5,143 nt of DNA, from the NCBI GenBank assembly GCA_903927775.1, contig CAIYOE010000011.1, forward strand, positions 1 to 5,143. The letters run 5' to 3'. Origin of the DNA: an uncultured Micrococcales bacterium. GTDB lineage: Bacteria; Actinomycetota; Actinomycetes; Actinomycetales; Microbacteriaceae. The translations under genes were made by a program, and so were the position numbers. Shown piece after piece: positions 1 to 5,143 of the stretch (position 1 is the first letter of the stretch; every line of letters begins with the position of its first letter). Below the pieces are notes generated by a model that ran no database searches, was not told the origin of the DNA, and saw only the letters and a program-made list of their open reading frames with translations.

Positions 1-744
1 CGCGTGATATCCCTCGACAACTCCGAGGGCCAGCCAGTCGTTAGACGCGCCTTCGGCGATGGTGATGCCAAGTATTCCGATTCCCAGCCAGATGGCTTTT
101 CGGTTCAGCCACTTGCCCGAATCCTCCAGACCCGATTCACCGCGGACTTTGGGAGCTTCGATTCCGTTGCCAGCGACCAGATACCCATAGGTAAAAATCG
201 GAACCAGCAACTGGAGTCCGGCCAGAATCACGATTTGCCAAAAAATAGAGAAGTTATAGGTCGCGGCCAAAGTGCCAAGACTCGCACCGGTGACAGTGCC
301 TATTGAATACCCGGCATGCAGCCTTGGCATCAAGTTTTTTCCCAAGCGTTGTTCGATGGCAGTTCCATCAACGTTCATGCCCACATCGGTGAGTCCAAAT
401 CCCAAACCGGCAATGAAGCCGGAAGCCGTGTAGCCAAAAACCGAGCCTACAGAAGCAAAGTAAGCACCCGCGATCCATGCGAAAACAGCCAACACCAATC
501 CCCAGGTCATGGCTGGTCTTGTGCCGATTCTAGTAATGATTCGGCCAGCTTGGCTAAGTGAAATAATGGCGCCGACAGAAGAAATAAGGATCAGCAATCC
601 GAGGGTGGCCGTATTAACATGCAGAAGCTGCTTGATCAACGGGAGTCGAACCATCATTGAGGCCCCGGATAATCCCAGCGAGCAAAAGTAGATCAAAATC
701 GCTATTTGCCAAGCCTTGGTTTTGGCTATTTCGGCCGGTGTCAT
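1..744 (-). CDS. Major facilitator permease, YbjJ/MosC-like, 3' part cut by window edge
   Basis: An open frame on the minus strand runs from an ATG at 744 to the left edge with no stop: 248 visible residues, about the first 60% of a usual 400-residue major facilitator protein. The visible part shows about six hydrophobic helices (roughly residues 13-31, 46-66, 79-97, 101-120, 145-162, 167-190), then a polar central loop (about 193-214) and the start of the second half. The segment TDVGMNVDGTAIEQRLG (119-135) followed by HAGYSIGTVTGA (143-154) and AEGASNDW (230-237) matches the pattern I associate with the YbjJ/MosC group, whose substrates are mostly unknown; sugar-like compounds have been proposed for some. 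The start is uncertain. The ATG has GGTGA five bases upstream, but an in-frame GTG at 753 sits six bases after a TAGACT box and could be a leaderless start. It lies 49 bases downstream of the CHAD gene on the same strand but has its own promoter-like sequence. The family call is good; the substrate is unknown. Confidence 0.88.
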   Translation of the reverse strand, partial: MTPAEIAKTKAWQIAILIYFCSLGLSGASMMVRLPLIKQLLHVNTATLGLLILISSVGAIISLSQAGRIITRIGTRPAMTWGLVLAVFAWIAGAYFASVGSVFGYTASGFIAGLGFGLTDVGMNVDGTAIEQRLGKNLMPRLHAGYSIGTVTGASLGTLAATYNFSIFWQIVILAGLQLLVPIFTYGYLVAGNGIEAPKVRGESGLEDSGKWLNRKAIWLGIGILGITIAEGASNDWLALGVVEGYHA

Positions 745-760
745 CGGGGTCACCGCTAAA

Positions 761-774
761 GTCTAGGGCTAGAC
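761..774. repeat. Inverted repeat GTCTAG-GG-CTAGAC over the permease -10 box
   Basis: Six-base perfect arms flank a two-base centre (GTCTAGGGCTAGAC). On the minus strand the repeat covers most of the putative -10 box of the YbjJ-like permease, so a dimeric repressor could bind here. It has no T-run and too short a loop for a terminator. Short palindromes like this can arise by chance, so the regulatory role is only an inference. Confidence 0.35.
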
Positions 775-775
775 C

Positions 776-785
776 GACACGTGTC
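776..785. promoter_or_regulatory. Perfect 10-base palindrome GACACGTGTC, possible operator
   Basis: GACACGTGTC is its own reverse complement. It lies one base from the neighbouring inverted repeat and between the putative -35 and -10 of the permease promoter, a typical repressor site. It has no loop, so it is not a terminator hairpin. The cognate regulator is not in this window. Confidence 0.38.
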
Positions 786-793
786 CGATAGAC

Positions 794-1654
794 CTAACCC
801 AAATAAACCGGAAGCTTGTTTCTAAGGCGACGATCGTTGGTTTCCTGAGTCTTACTCAACTGTTCCAGAAGGTGCTTGCGAAGCCCGACCTTGACCTCAG
901 CTTTTTTGGCCACGGTTTTTGTCCACTTTATGGCCTCGGCCAAATCGTTGTGGAGTCCCAGAAGAGCCTGGGCCTTACCTAGCGCATCGATATGCTTTTG
1001 TTCGTTCTTGCCAAGCACGGGCAGAGAGGCCTCGGCAAGATAACGAAGGCGTTTGCATTCGATTCGAATCGCGTGTAACTGCGAGTTACTTGCGTTGCGA
1101 ATATTGAGGTCAAGAATCTTCTTGGCCAAACGCTTGGATCTTTTGTGATTCAATTTTGTGATTTGGTTTTGATAATCAACGGTTAGGTCCGCGACCAAAG
1201 GGGTAGTTCTAAGAAAAGCGGTCAGGTCAATTAAAAGATCGTGAGTCTTCTTAGACTTAAATCCAACCTCGAGACGGGCTCGGGCGTTCAAAATTTGGTC
1301 GCTCAAAATTGTGCGCAATTGGCTCACCGCTCTGTCCTCGGGTAACCGTAGGTCTGCTAATGCCTGTGAAATGGTGGTGGCCAAGACATCCGCGTCGCGG
1401 GCGCGGCTTATCAGGTCATCTAGCCAGCTGAGTCTTTCCACAAAGTCCAGAGCGGTTGATTTTTCTTGAAAGAATCCACCCAAGCTTTTTAGGTTGGAAC
1501 GCAACTTGCGAAGTGCCACGCGAAAATCGTGAAGACCCTCGGGGCTGTCACTTTGGACCACAAGAGGATGAGCTCGAGCGAGCTCTGTTAGGTGCACCAG
1601 AAAAACCGAGCGCACAAAATCTGCCCCTGATTCGACCCCCGACTTGGTCTGCAC
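794..1654 (-). CDS. CHAD-domain protein (predicted polyphosphate-binding)
   Basis: This is a soluble, highly helical and very basic protein of 286 residues made up almost wholly of one CHAD domain. Both conserved histidine-arginine helices are visible: H42-x-x-R45 with R49, K50 and R52 (HDFRVALRKLRSNL), and H194-x-x-R197 with K201, R202 and R204 (HAIRIECKRLRYL). The motif RDADVL (86-91) and the late LGKAQALLGLHNDLA segment (225-239) are also typical. CHAD domains of known structure bind polyphosphate in a positive central groove and are often fused to or encoded beside CYTH phosphatases or polyphosphate enzymes; none is visible here, so this is a stand-alone CHAD. There is no signal peptide or membrane segment, so it should be cytoplasmic. 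The first in-frame start is GTG (1654), just after an in-frame TGA, with no ribosome binding site but an AATAAT box seven bases upstream, which suggests a leaderless start. GTG at residue 14, with AGGGG upstream, is an alternative. The stop is TAG. The gene is divergent from the exporter at 1698. Confidence 0.92.
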   Translation of the reverse strand: MQTKSGVESGADFVRSVFLVHLTELARAHPLVVQSDSPEGLHDFRVALRKLRSNLKSLGGFFQEKSTALDFVERLSWLDDLISRARDADVLATTISQALADLRLPEDRAVSQLRTILSDQILNARARLEVGFKSKKTHDLLIDLTAFLRTTPLVADLTVDYQNQITKLNHKRSKRLAKKILDLNIRNASNSQLHAIRIECKRLRYLAEASLPVLGKNEQKHIDALGKAQALLGLHNDLAEAIKWTKTVAKKAEVKVGLRKHLLEQLSKTQETNDRRLRNKLPVYLG

Positions 1655-1697
1655 ACCATTATTATTTCAGTTTATCATTCCAAAGTAGGCTACTTGG
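1655..1697. promoter_or_regulatory. Compact divergent promoter region between CHAD and exporter genes
   Basis: Only 43 bases separate the two divergent start codons. On the plus strand, TAGGCT (1686-1691) is followed by six bases and GTG (1698), the layout of a leaderless start. On the minus strand, AATAAT (1666-1661, 5 of 6 to TATAAT) is followed by six bases and GTG (1654). No clear -35 is seen on either strand, though each -35 position would overlap the other promoter. The A/T-rich tract 1655-1680 contrasts with the coding DNA on both sides. The two promoters cannot easily be occupied at once. Confidence 0.55.
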
Positions 1698-1698
1698 G
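1680..1698. promoter_or_regulatory. 19-base near-palindrome, possible operator at exporter start
   Basis: CCAAAGTAGGCTACTTGGG has perfect six-base arms AAGTAG/CTACTT around a single G, extended by CC/GG after one mismatched pair. Its centre is inside the putative -10 box TAGGCT and its right end touches the GTG start codon. It also lies where the -35 of the opposite CHAD promoter would be. A dimeric repressor bound here would block the exporter directly and could affect both genes. No regulator gene is adjacent, so the binding protein is unknown. Confidence 0.45.
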
Positions 1699-2954
1699 TG
1701 AGCCAAAACCAAATGTTTACCAAAAATGCAAGTGGGGTTCGACTTGCTCCGTTCGTCTTGCTTGAGTTCACGGCTTTCACCTCGGCTATGTCCGGTTCCA
1801 TGGTGTTTTTGCTTATGCCGTGGATCACGCTGCAGCTGACGCATAGTGCTTCAAGTGCCGGCCTTGCCGTCACGCTAACCGCTATTCCGGGCCTTCTCAT
1901 TTCACCATTCTCAGGATCGCTGGTTGACAAATTCGGGCGTCGGCGGTCTGCAATTTTCATGGAACTGCTTCCTGCTCTGGCCAGCCTAAGCGTGGCACTT
2001 TTTGCTATGGCTACCCGAATGGATCTGACTCTCTTTCTAGTCCTCTCCGTTATTCGGGCAATTGTGGGCAGCGGAAACTTTAGTGCCCGAAAATCCTTGA
2101 TCCCCGATGTGGCTACCGCAGGTGGGATTTCACTGGAGCGGGCCAACGGGATTCACGAATCGGTTGGTGCAGCAGGTTTTGCTATGGGCCCGGCGCTTGC
2201 ATCGCTGTGTATTGGATGGCTCGGAGAGTTCAACACTTTTTGGGTGGTCGCAGGCCTTGGGCTTTTGGCGACACTCATCACCATGTTGATTCAAGTCACT
2301 GAACAACACGAAACCCACGATGAAGACGAAGGTCGTCACTGGGCCAGCTATGCCGTCCAAGGGGTGAAAATACTGTTCCAAACCCCGAGCGTGTTGATCC
2401 TGATGGCTACCGTTTGTGTTCTCGCAATCATTTACATGCCCACCGAATTGGTGGTTCTGCCCACCTACTACACCAGCATCCATAACCCGCAAGGCTTGGG
2501 ATTCCTTATTGGTGTAATGGCAATTTTTACAACGATTGGCGCCTTATTGTTTGAGCGCCTGAATCGTCGATTTAGTTTTACCGCAATATTGCGGGTGGCC
2601 ATTTTTGGAGTGGCACTTTCTATGGTGCCTATGGCATTCCTGCCGCCCCAGTCAGTCATGTTGATCTGCGGTGCGTTCCTTGGCTTAGCCTGGGGTCCGC
2701 TGCCTCCGCTTTTGAACACGGTGATTCAGCGAAAGATACCCGCTAATCGTCGCGGCAGAGTCTTTAGCCTTGAGATGGCAATTTGGACTGGCGGCCCGAT
2801 TCTGAGCATGGGCTTAGCCGGTTTGGCCGTAGACGCATTTGGCGTTCGAGTCATTTACCCAGTGATTGTAGTTTTGGTTTTGGCAGCTGCATTGTTGGTC
2901 GCAACCAGAAAGTCGCTGGTCGATTTGAACACCGCGGACTACCAAAACGACTAA
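1698..2954 (+). CDS. Major facilitator superfamily exporter (12 helices, drug-efflux-like)
   Basis: This 418-residue integral membrane protein has the full usual length for a 12-helix permease. Motif A is clear in the loop after helix 2: GSLVDKFGRRRS (73-84). The segment SARKSLIPDVA...ERANGIHESVGAAGFAMGP (129-165) matches the pattern after helix 4 and in helix 5 of the MFS_3-like efflux group (EntS and macrolide exporter relatives). A charged, acidic loop (about 202-214, EQHETHDEDEGRH) separates the two halves, and RKIPANRRGRVFSL gives the equivalent motif in the second half. I infer proton-driven export of a small molecule; the substrate cannot be read from sequence. It is not closely similar to the other permease at 1-744, which is of a different subgroup. 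GTG (1698) is the first start after an in-frame TAG at 1686 and has no ribosome binding site, fitting leaderless translation; an internal ATG at 1713 is less likely. A small membrane protein follows 18 bases later. Confidence 0.92.
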   Translation: MSQNQMFTKNASGVRLAPFVLLEFTAFTSAMSGSMVFLLMPWITLQLTHSASSAGLAVTLTAIPGLLISPFSGSLVDKFGRRRSAIFMELLPALASLSVALFAMATRMDLTLFLVLSVIRAIVGSGNFSARKSLIPDVATAGGISLERANGIHESVGAAGFAMGPALASLCIGWLGEFNTFWVVAGLGLLATLITMLIQVTEQHETHDEDEGRHWASYAVQGVKILFQTPSVLILMATVCVLAIIYMPTELVVLPTYYTSIHNPQGLGFLIGVMAIFTTIGALLFERLNRRFSFTAILRVAIFGVALSMVPMAFLPPQSVMLICGAFLGLAWGPLPPLLNTVIQRKIPANRRGRVFSLEMAIWTGGPILSMGLAGLAVDAFGVRVIYPVIVVLVLAAALLVATRKSLVDLNTADYQND

Positions 2955-2963
2955 CAAAAAATC

Positions 2964-2968
2964 GAGGA
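2964..2968 (+). promoter_or_regulatory. Ribosome binding site GAGGA for the small membrane protein
   Basis: GAGGA lies four bases before the ATG at 2973, inside the 18-base gap after the exporter stop codon. It supports both the start choice and the reality of this small gene, and points to co-transcription with the exporter. Confidence 0.7.
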
Positions 2969-2972
2969 CACA

Positions 2973-3239
2973 ATGACTTCCGAACAGCAAATGGTGCTTT
3001 TTACCCTGATGGGTTTTCTTGGTCTGGGAGCTGGGTCAATCGTGTTGAGTCTGGTGACCATTTTTAGCTGGGGCAACAGAAGTTTTGCATTGATTCTCTC
3101 GGCTTCGACTATTGCCTTGGGTCTGTTTATGTATTTTGGTCTGGATCACTCCGGCATGTATCCAACCGCGATGGGGGTCTTGGCTTTGTTGATTGCACTA
3201 GTGCCGATTAGGAAACGGTCTTCAACAGAAGAAGATTAA
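2973..3239 (+). CDS. Small three-helix membrane protein of unknown function
   Basis: I do not recognise this 88-residue protein. Its composition is that of a small integral membrane protein with three hydrophobic segments (about residues 7-31, 37-55 and 63-79), a glycine-rich first helix (GFLGLGAGS, 14-22) and a hydrophilic tail RKRSSTEED (80-88). The basic RKR after helix 3 and R36 in the first loop suggest an outside N terminus and a cytoplasmic C terminus. A good ribosome binding site precedes the ATG, and the gap to the exporter stop is 18 bases with no promoter-like sequence, so the two are very likely one operon. It could be an accessory subunit of the exporter or an unrelated passenger; the sequence does not decide. 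Its last 32 bases overlap the 3' end of the amino-acid exporter gene on the other strand. Confidence 0.8.
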   Translation: MTSEQQMVLFTLMGFLGLGAGSIVLSLVTIFSWGNRSFALILSASTIALGLFMYFGLDHSGMYPTAMGVLALLIALVPIRKRSSTEED

Positions 3240-3816
3240 TCGCGACGGTGACCATGGTCAGGCCAATGACTGTATCCAGGATTCGCCAGAAGACAGGTTT
3301 CGCCAAGTACCGAGCCACCGCCCCTGCGCCAAAGCCCAATCCCGCAAACCACAAAAAACTAGCGGTCATTGCGCCAGCGGAAAACACCCAGTTTTGGTCT
3401 CCTTGCTGGGCCGAAAGCGAGCCAAGAAAAATAACAGTGTCTAAGTAGACGTGCGGGTTTAGGTAGGTGAAACCCAGCACGGTGAGCACAACAGTTTTTA
3501 GATTGCTCGTGGATTCGTCGCCGGGTTTGAGGCTCTGATTTTGAAAAGCTTTGAGAAAGGATCCGTAGGCGAACCAAAGTAGGTACGCCACCCCTAGCCA
3601 CTTGAAAACGGTGATTACTATCGGCGCACTTTGAAGAACAGCGCCAAACCCTGCGGTTCCGGTGGCAATCAGCAGGGCATCGCTGAATGCGCAAATTAAA
3701 ACCACAACGGCAGTGTGTTTGCGAGTAAGGCCCTGCCTGAGTACAAATGCATTTTGGGCACCGATGGCAACAATCAGGCCGAGGCCGGTCAATAGTCCAG
3801 TAATGAACGTGTTCAA
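3208..3816 (-). CDS. LysE/ArgO family amino-acid exporter
   Basis: This 202-residue inner-membrane protein has the length and about six helices expected of the LysE superfamily, which exports basic amino acids (lysine, arginine) and relieves their toxic build-up. The family's landmarks are visible: GAQNAFVLRQGL (19-30) in helix 1, CAFSD (42-46) with conserved D46, NPHVYLDT (120-127) with D126, and LWFAGLGFGA (155-164). Length and the NPHVYLDT motif are closer to ArgO-type than to some shorter RhtB-type proteins, but lysine versus arginine cannot be told apart. The start is TTG at 3816, supported by AGGA five bases upstream and by the lack of any nearby ATG; translation must begin close to here because helix 1 starts almost at once. 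It lies 40 bases after the ABC permease on the same strand, so it may be read from that operon. No LysG/ArgP-type regulator is adjacent. TAA stop at 3210-3208. Confidence 0.93.
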   Translation of the reverse strand: MNTFITGLLTGLGLIVAIGAQNAFVLRQGLTRKHTAVVVLICAFSDALLIATGTAGFGAVLQSAPIVITVFKWLGVAYLLWFAYGSFLKAFQNQSLKPGDESTSNLKTVVLTVLGFTYLNPHVYLDTVIFLGSLSAQQGDQNWVFSAGAMTASFLWFAGLGFGAGAVARYLAKPVFWRILDTVIGLTMVTVAINLLLLKTVS

Positions 3817-3821
3817 TTTGG

Positions 3822-3825
3822 TCCT
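3822..3825 (-). promoter_or_regulatory. Ribosome binding site deciding the TTG start of the amino-acid exporter
   Basis: On the minus strand AGGA is followed by CCAAA and then TTG (3816-3814). The spacing of five bases is normal and makes the rare TTG the best start for the exporter. Confidence 0.6.
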
Positions 3826-3828
3826 GTG

Positions 3829-3842
3829 CCTTAGTACTGAGG
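3829..3842. promoter_or_regulatory. 14-base near-palindrome upstream of the amino-acid exporter
   Basis: CCTTAGTACTGAGG pairs with its own reverse complement except for one T/G position, with AGTACT at the centre. It sits in the 40-base gap between the ABC permease and the exporter gene, just upstream of the exporter's ribosome binding site. It could be an operator for the exporter. It is not followed by a T-run in either direction that would make it a terminator. Confidence 0.3.
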
Positions 3843-3856
3843 ATTTTGGTAGTTGT

Positions 3857-4645
3857 CTAGTCGATGTCTCGGCGAAGAGTAGAGAACATTGCTAAGACTG
3901 CAAATCCAAGACCATACGCCAGAAGTAGAAGTGCTGCCGGAACAGGATCCAGGTAATCGGCTGTATTTAGGCCCAGCCCGCTAGCTTTGTCTTTCACGTT
4001 CAGGTGAATGTTCATCATGGCGGTGATAAGCCCGGTTGGAAGATACTTGCCAATCTCGGTCCAAATCACAGCCAGAATCCGGTCAACCACCATCAGCCAG
4101 ACCAATGACCCGGTTACCGCAGCGTTTTGGTTTCGAACCAACGTGCCAATCGCAACACCCACCACGGCAAGTACCGCTCCGGTAACAGCGGCTGCTGCCG
4201 TGTAGTTCCCCCAAATGTAATCGTGTGGTGCGGCAACGTGCTTGAAAAGGCTCAGCGCATAGGCTCCGGAACCGATGGCAACCCAGGTAGCAAAAACATT
4301 TATGAGCGCACCAATAACTGCGGCAACCCCGAGCTTGGTGATCAGCACCCGAGATCTTTTTGGTACGGCTAAGAACGTGGCCACCGCGGTGTGGTGGTGA
4401 AACTCACCAGCCATCATCAGAACACCGATGATCAAAACAAAGATGTATCCGCCCAGGCTCTTGGAATAAACGCCGTCCACTACATCGCTGTTGGTAAGTG
4501 GCATGGTCGCACCGTTGCCGATACGTGTCATTGCGTAGGGGCTAAATGCTGTGCCCAAAATTGCCAGGGCAACTGTGCCAAGAATCAGCCCGTAGGTGCT
4601 GCGCTGGTAGAAAAGCTTTCGTAGTTCTGCCTTTATAAGGTTCAT
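3857..4645 (-). CDS. ABC-2 type transporter permease
   Basis: This 262-residue protein is the membrane half of an ABC exporter. It begins with a short amphipathic segment typical of ABC-2 permeases (MNLIKAELRKLFYQRSTYGL), then has six likely helices (about 17-34, 65-79, 103-127, 148-168, 174-193 and 235-255). The cytoplasmic motif GEFHHHTAVATFLAVPKRSR (80-99) is the GEF-x-H-x-T signature common in actinobacterial permeases paired with BcrA-like ATPases. The region between helices 1 and 2 (about 35-64) is likely outside the cell. Its ATG overlaps the stop of the ATPase gene as ATGA, and GGAG lies seven bases upstream inside the ATPase gene, so the two are translationally coupled and should form one complex. 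The substrate is unknown; related systems export peptides or antibiotics, but that is not shown here. TAG stop at 3859-3857. Confidence 0.92.
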   Translation of the reverse strand: MNLIKAELRKLFYQRSTYGLILGTVALAILGTAFSPYAMTRIGNGATMPLTNSDVVDGVYSKSLGGYIFVLIIGVLMMAGEFHHHTAVATFLAVPKRSRVLITKLGVAAVIGALINVFATWVAIGSGAYALSLFKHVAAPHDYIWGNYTAAAAVTGAVLAVVGVAIGTLVRNQNAAVTGSLVWLMVVDRILAVIWTEIGKYLPTGLITAMMNIHLNVKDKASGLGLNTADYLDPVPAALLLLAYGLGFAVLAMFSTLRRDID

Positions 4646-5143
4646 GGCTTAACTCCAATCAAGCGCAGGAACGCTTCTTCTAGGCTTTGACCAGCCATGA
4701 TTTCTTTGGCGTTTCCGCTGGCAATCAATTTGCCCTGGTTCACAATCATTACGTCGTCTACCGTGTGCTGCAGTTCGGCGAGTTGGTGAGAGGAAACCAA
4801 AATCGTTTTGCCCTGGTCGGCCAGGTTTCGCAAAAAGTCTCTTAGCCAGGCGATACCAATCGGGTCAAGTCCGTTGGCCGGTTCGTCCAGAACCAAAATG
4901 TCCGGATCTCCCAAAAGTGCAGCGGCCAGTGACAAACGCTGCTTCATGCCAAGCGAATATCCTTTGGTGCGCTTATTGACCGCCTGCCCCAGTTCCACTA
5001 AATCCAGAAGTGGCAGCACACGAGAATCATCGATGCCCGCAGCGGCACAAATCACCTTGAGATTTTGCTTGGCGGTCAACGCCGAATTGAAACCCTGGCT
5101 GTCAAGCACAGCACCCACTCGCTTTAGCGGGTCTGTCAGCTGA
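4642..5143 (-). CDS. ABC transporter ATP-binding protein, BcrA-like, 5' part outside window
   Basis: The frame is open from the right edge (5142) to TGA at 4644-4642 and shows 166 residues, roughly the last half to two thirds of a 230-300 residue ATPase. Motifs present, numbered in the visible fragment: GAVLDSQGF in the Q-loop region (10-18), signature SLGMKQR (63-69), Walker B ILVLDEP (82-88) with catalytic E87, D-loop NGLDP (90-94) and switch histidine in SSH (117-119). Walker A must lie beyond the edge; its absence is due to the cut and not to decay. A GTG at 5118 is internal and would remove the Q-loop context, so I do not take it as the start. The protein should drive the permease encoded next, whose ATG overlaps its stop by four bases. 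The GAVLDS-type Q-loop and the GEF-H permease fit the BcrA/drug-resistance class of exporters; the substrate is unknown. Confidence 0.93.
   Translation of the reverse strand, partial: QLTDPLKRVGAVLDSQGFNSALTAKQNLKVICAAAGIDDSRVLPLLDLVELGQAVNKRTKGYSLGMKQRLSLAAALLGDPDILVLDEPANGLDPIGIAWLRDFLRNLADQGKTILVSSHQLAELQHTVDDVMIVNQGKLIASGNAKEIMAGQSLEEAFLRLIGVKP
4653..4656 (-). promoter_or_regulatory. Ribosome binding site of the ABC permease within the ATPase gene
   Basis: GGAG on the minus strand lies seven bases before the ATG at 4645, in the last codons of the ATPase gene. Together with the ATGA stop/start overlap it indicates translational coupling of the two subunits. Confidence 0.65.

Larger units (their letters stand above)
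754..788 (-). promoter_or_regulatory. Putative promoter of the YbjJ-like permease gene
   Basis: Reading the minus strand, TAGACT (765-760) fits the TAnnnT -10 pattern and is followed by TTAGCG and then GTG (753). That places a likely transcription start at or next to this GTG, which would make the transcript leaderless. A weak -35 (CGGACA, 787-782, 4 of 6 matches to TTGACA) lies 16 bases upstream. The same -10/six-base/GTG layout precedes the other permease gene at 1686-1700. The call rests on the sequence pattern alone; transcription could also continue from the CHAD gene upstream. Confidence 0.42.

Noticed and set aside
4..691. Plus-strand open frames across the first 700 bases.
   Set aside because: The minus strand here encodes a continuous major facilitator protein with helices and family motifs; the plus-strand frames are short, polar and overlap one another.
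1667..2146. Minus-strand open frame of 159 codons opposite the exporter start.
   Set aside because: It is antisense to the exporter's conserved N-terminal half, including motif A, and would run through the divergent promoter. Its product resembles no protein family I know.
3219..3232. Hairpin TCTTC-AACA-GAAGA near the convergent gene ends as a terminator.
   Set aside because: The five-base stem is A/T-rich and no T-run follows on either strand; it lies inside coding sequence of both genes.
3831..3859. Promoter for the amino-acid exporter: TAGACA (3859-3854) and TACTAA (3836-3831) with a 17-base spacer on the minus strand.
   Set aside because: The -10 matches TATAAT poorly, and a start seven bases downstream would cut off the ribosome binding site at 3825-3822. 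Not strong enough to list.
4642..5118. ATPase gene beginning at the GTG at 5118 as a complete 158-residue protein.
   Set aside because: The frame stays open upstream to the window edge and encodes plausible ATPase sequence (LTDPLKR before VGAVLD). A start at 5118 would also leave no Walker A. The gene is simply cut by the window.
4808..5143. Plus-strand open frames opposite the ABC genes (also 4008-4624).
   Set aside because: They are antisense to genes with clear ATPase and permease motifs, have no ribosome binding sites and encode low-complexity Ser/Pro/Arg-rich or Thr/Ala-rich products.
1..5143. Defence system, CRISPR array, insertion sequence or prophage.
   Set aside because: No spaced direct repeats, transposase or recombinase motifs, nuclease domains or tRNA-like sequence were seen; all seven genes fit ordinary transporter or CHAD families, apart from the unassigned small membrane protein.

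Overview
The window looks like a stretch of actinobacterial chromosome. I infer this from four things. The ABC permease has the GEF-H-x-T / FLAVPKRSR motif common in actinobacterial ABC-2 permeases. Two major facilitator genes have a TAGRCT -10 box six bases before a GTG, the usual layout of leaderless actinobacterial genes. Non-ATG starts are frequent (GTG, GTG, TTG). The genes are packed tightly. Base composition looks near half G+C by eye, low for the phylum. Small-genome freshwater Microbacteriaceae (Luna-type lineages) would fit, but that placement is a guess and no marker gene is present.

Layout from left to right. (1) On the minus strand, a CHAD-domain protein (1654 to 794) is followed 49 bases later by a major facilitator permease of the YbjJ/MosC type (744 to 1, cut by the window edge). 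The gap between them holds its own promoter-like sequence and two inverted repeats. (2) On the plus strand, divergent from the CHAD gene across only 43 bases, a second and unrelated 12-helix major facilitator exporter (1698-2954) is followed by a three-helix small membrane protein of unknown function (2973-3239). (3) On the minus strand and reading toward that pair, an ABC transporter ATPase (runs off the right edge, ends at 4642) overlaps its ABC-2 permease (4645-3857) by four bases. A LysE/ArgO-type amino-acid exporter (3816-3208) follows. The 3' ends of the small membrane protein gene and the exporter gene overlap by 32 bases.

Six of the seven genes are membrane proteins or transporter parts, and most are of export type, so the region is a transporter cluster. 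The ATPase and permease clearly form one exporter. The amino-acid exporter may share their transcript. The CHAD gene and the divergent exporter share one compact regulatory region with a 19-base near-palindrome overlapping the exporter's -10 box and start codon, which suggests control by a regulator encoded elsewhere. No RNA genes, mobile elements, CRISPR arrays or convincing terminators were seen, and no stretch above 300 bases lacks a gene. I found no strong case for an undescribed system. The best leads are the CHAD/exporter divergent unit, the small membrane protein, and the operator-like palindromes.
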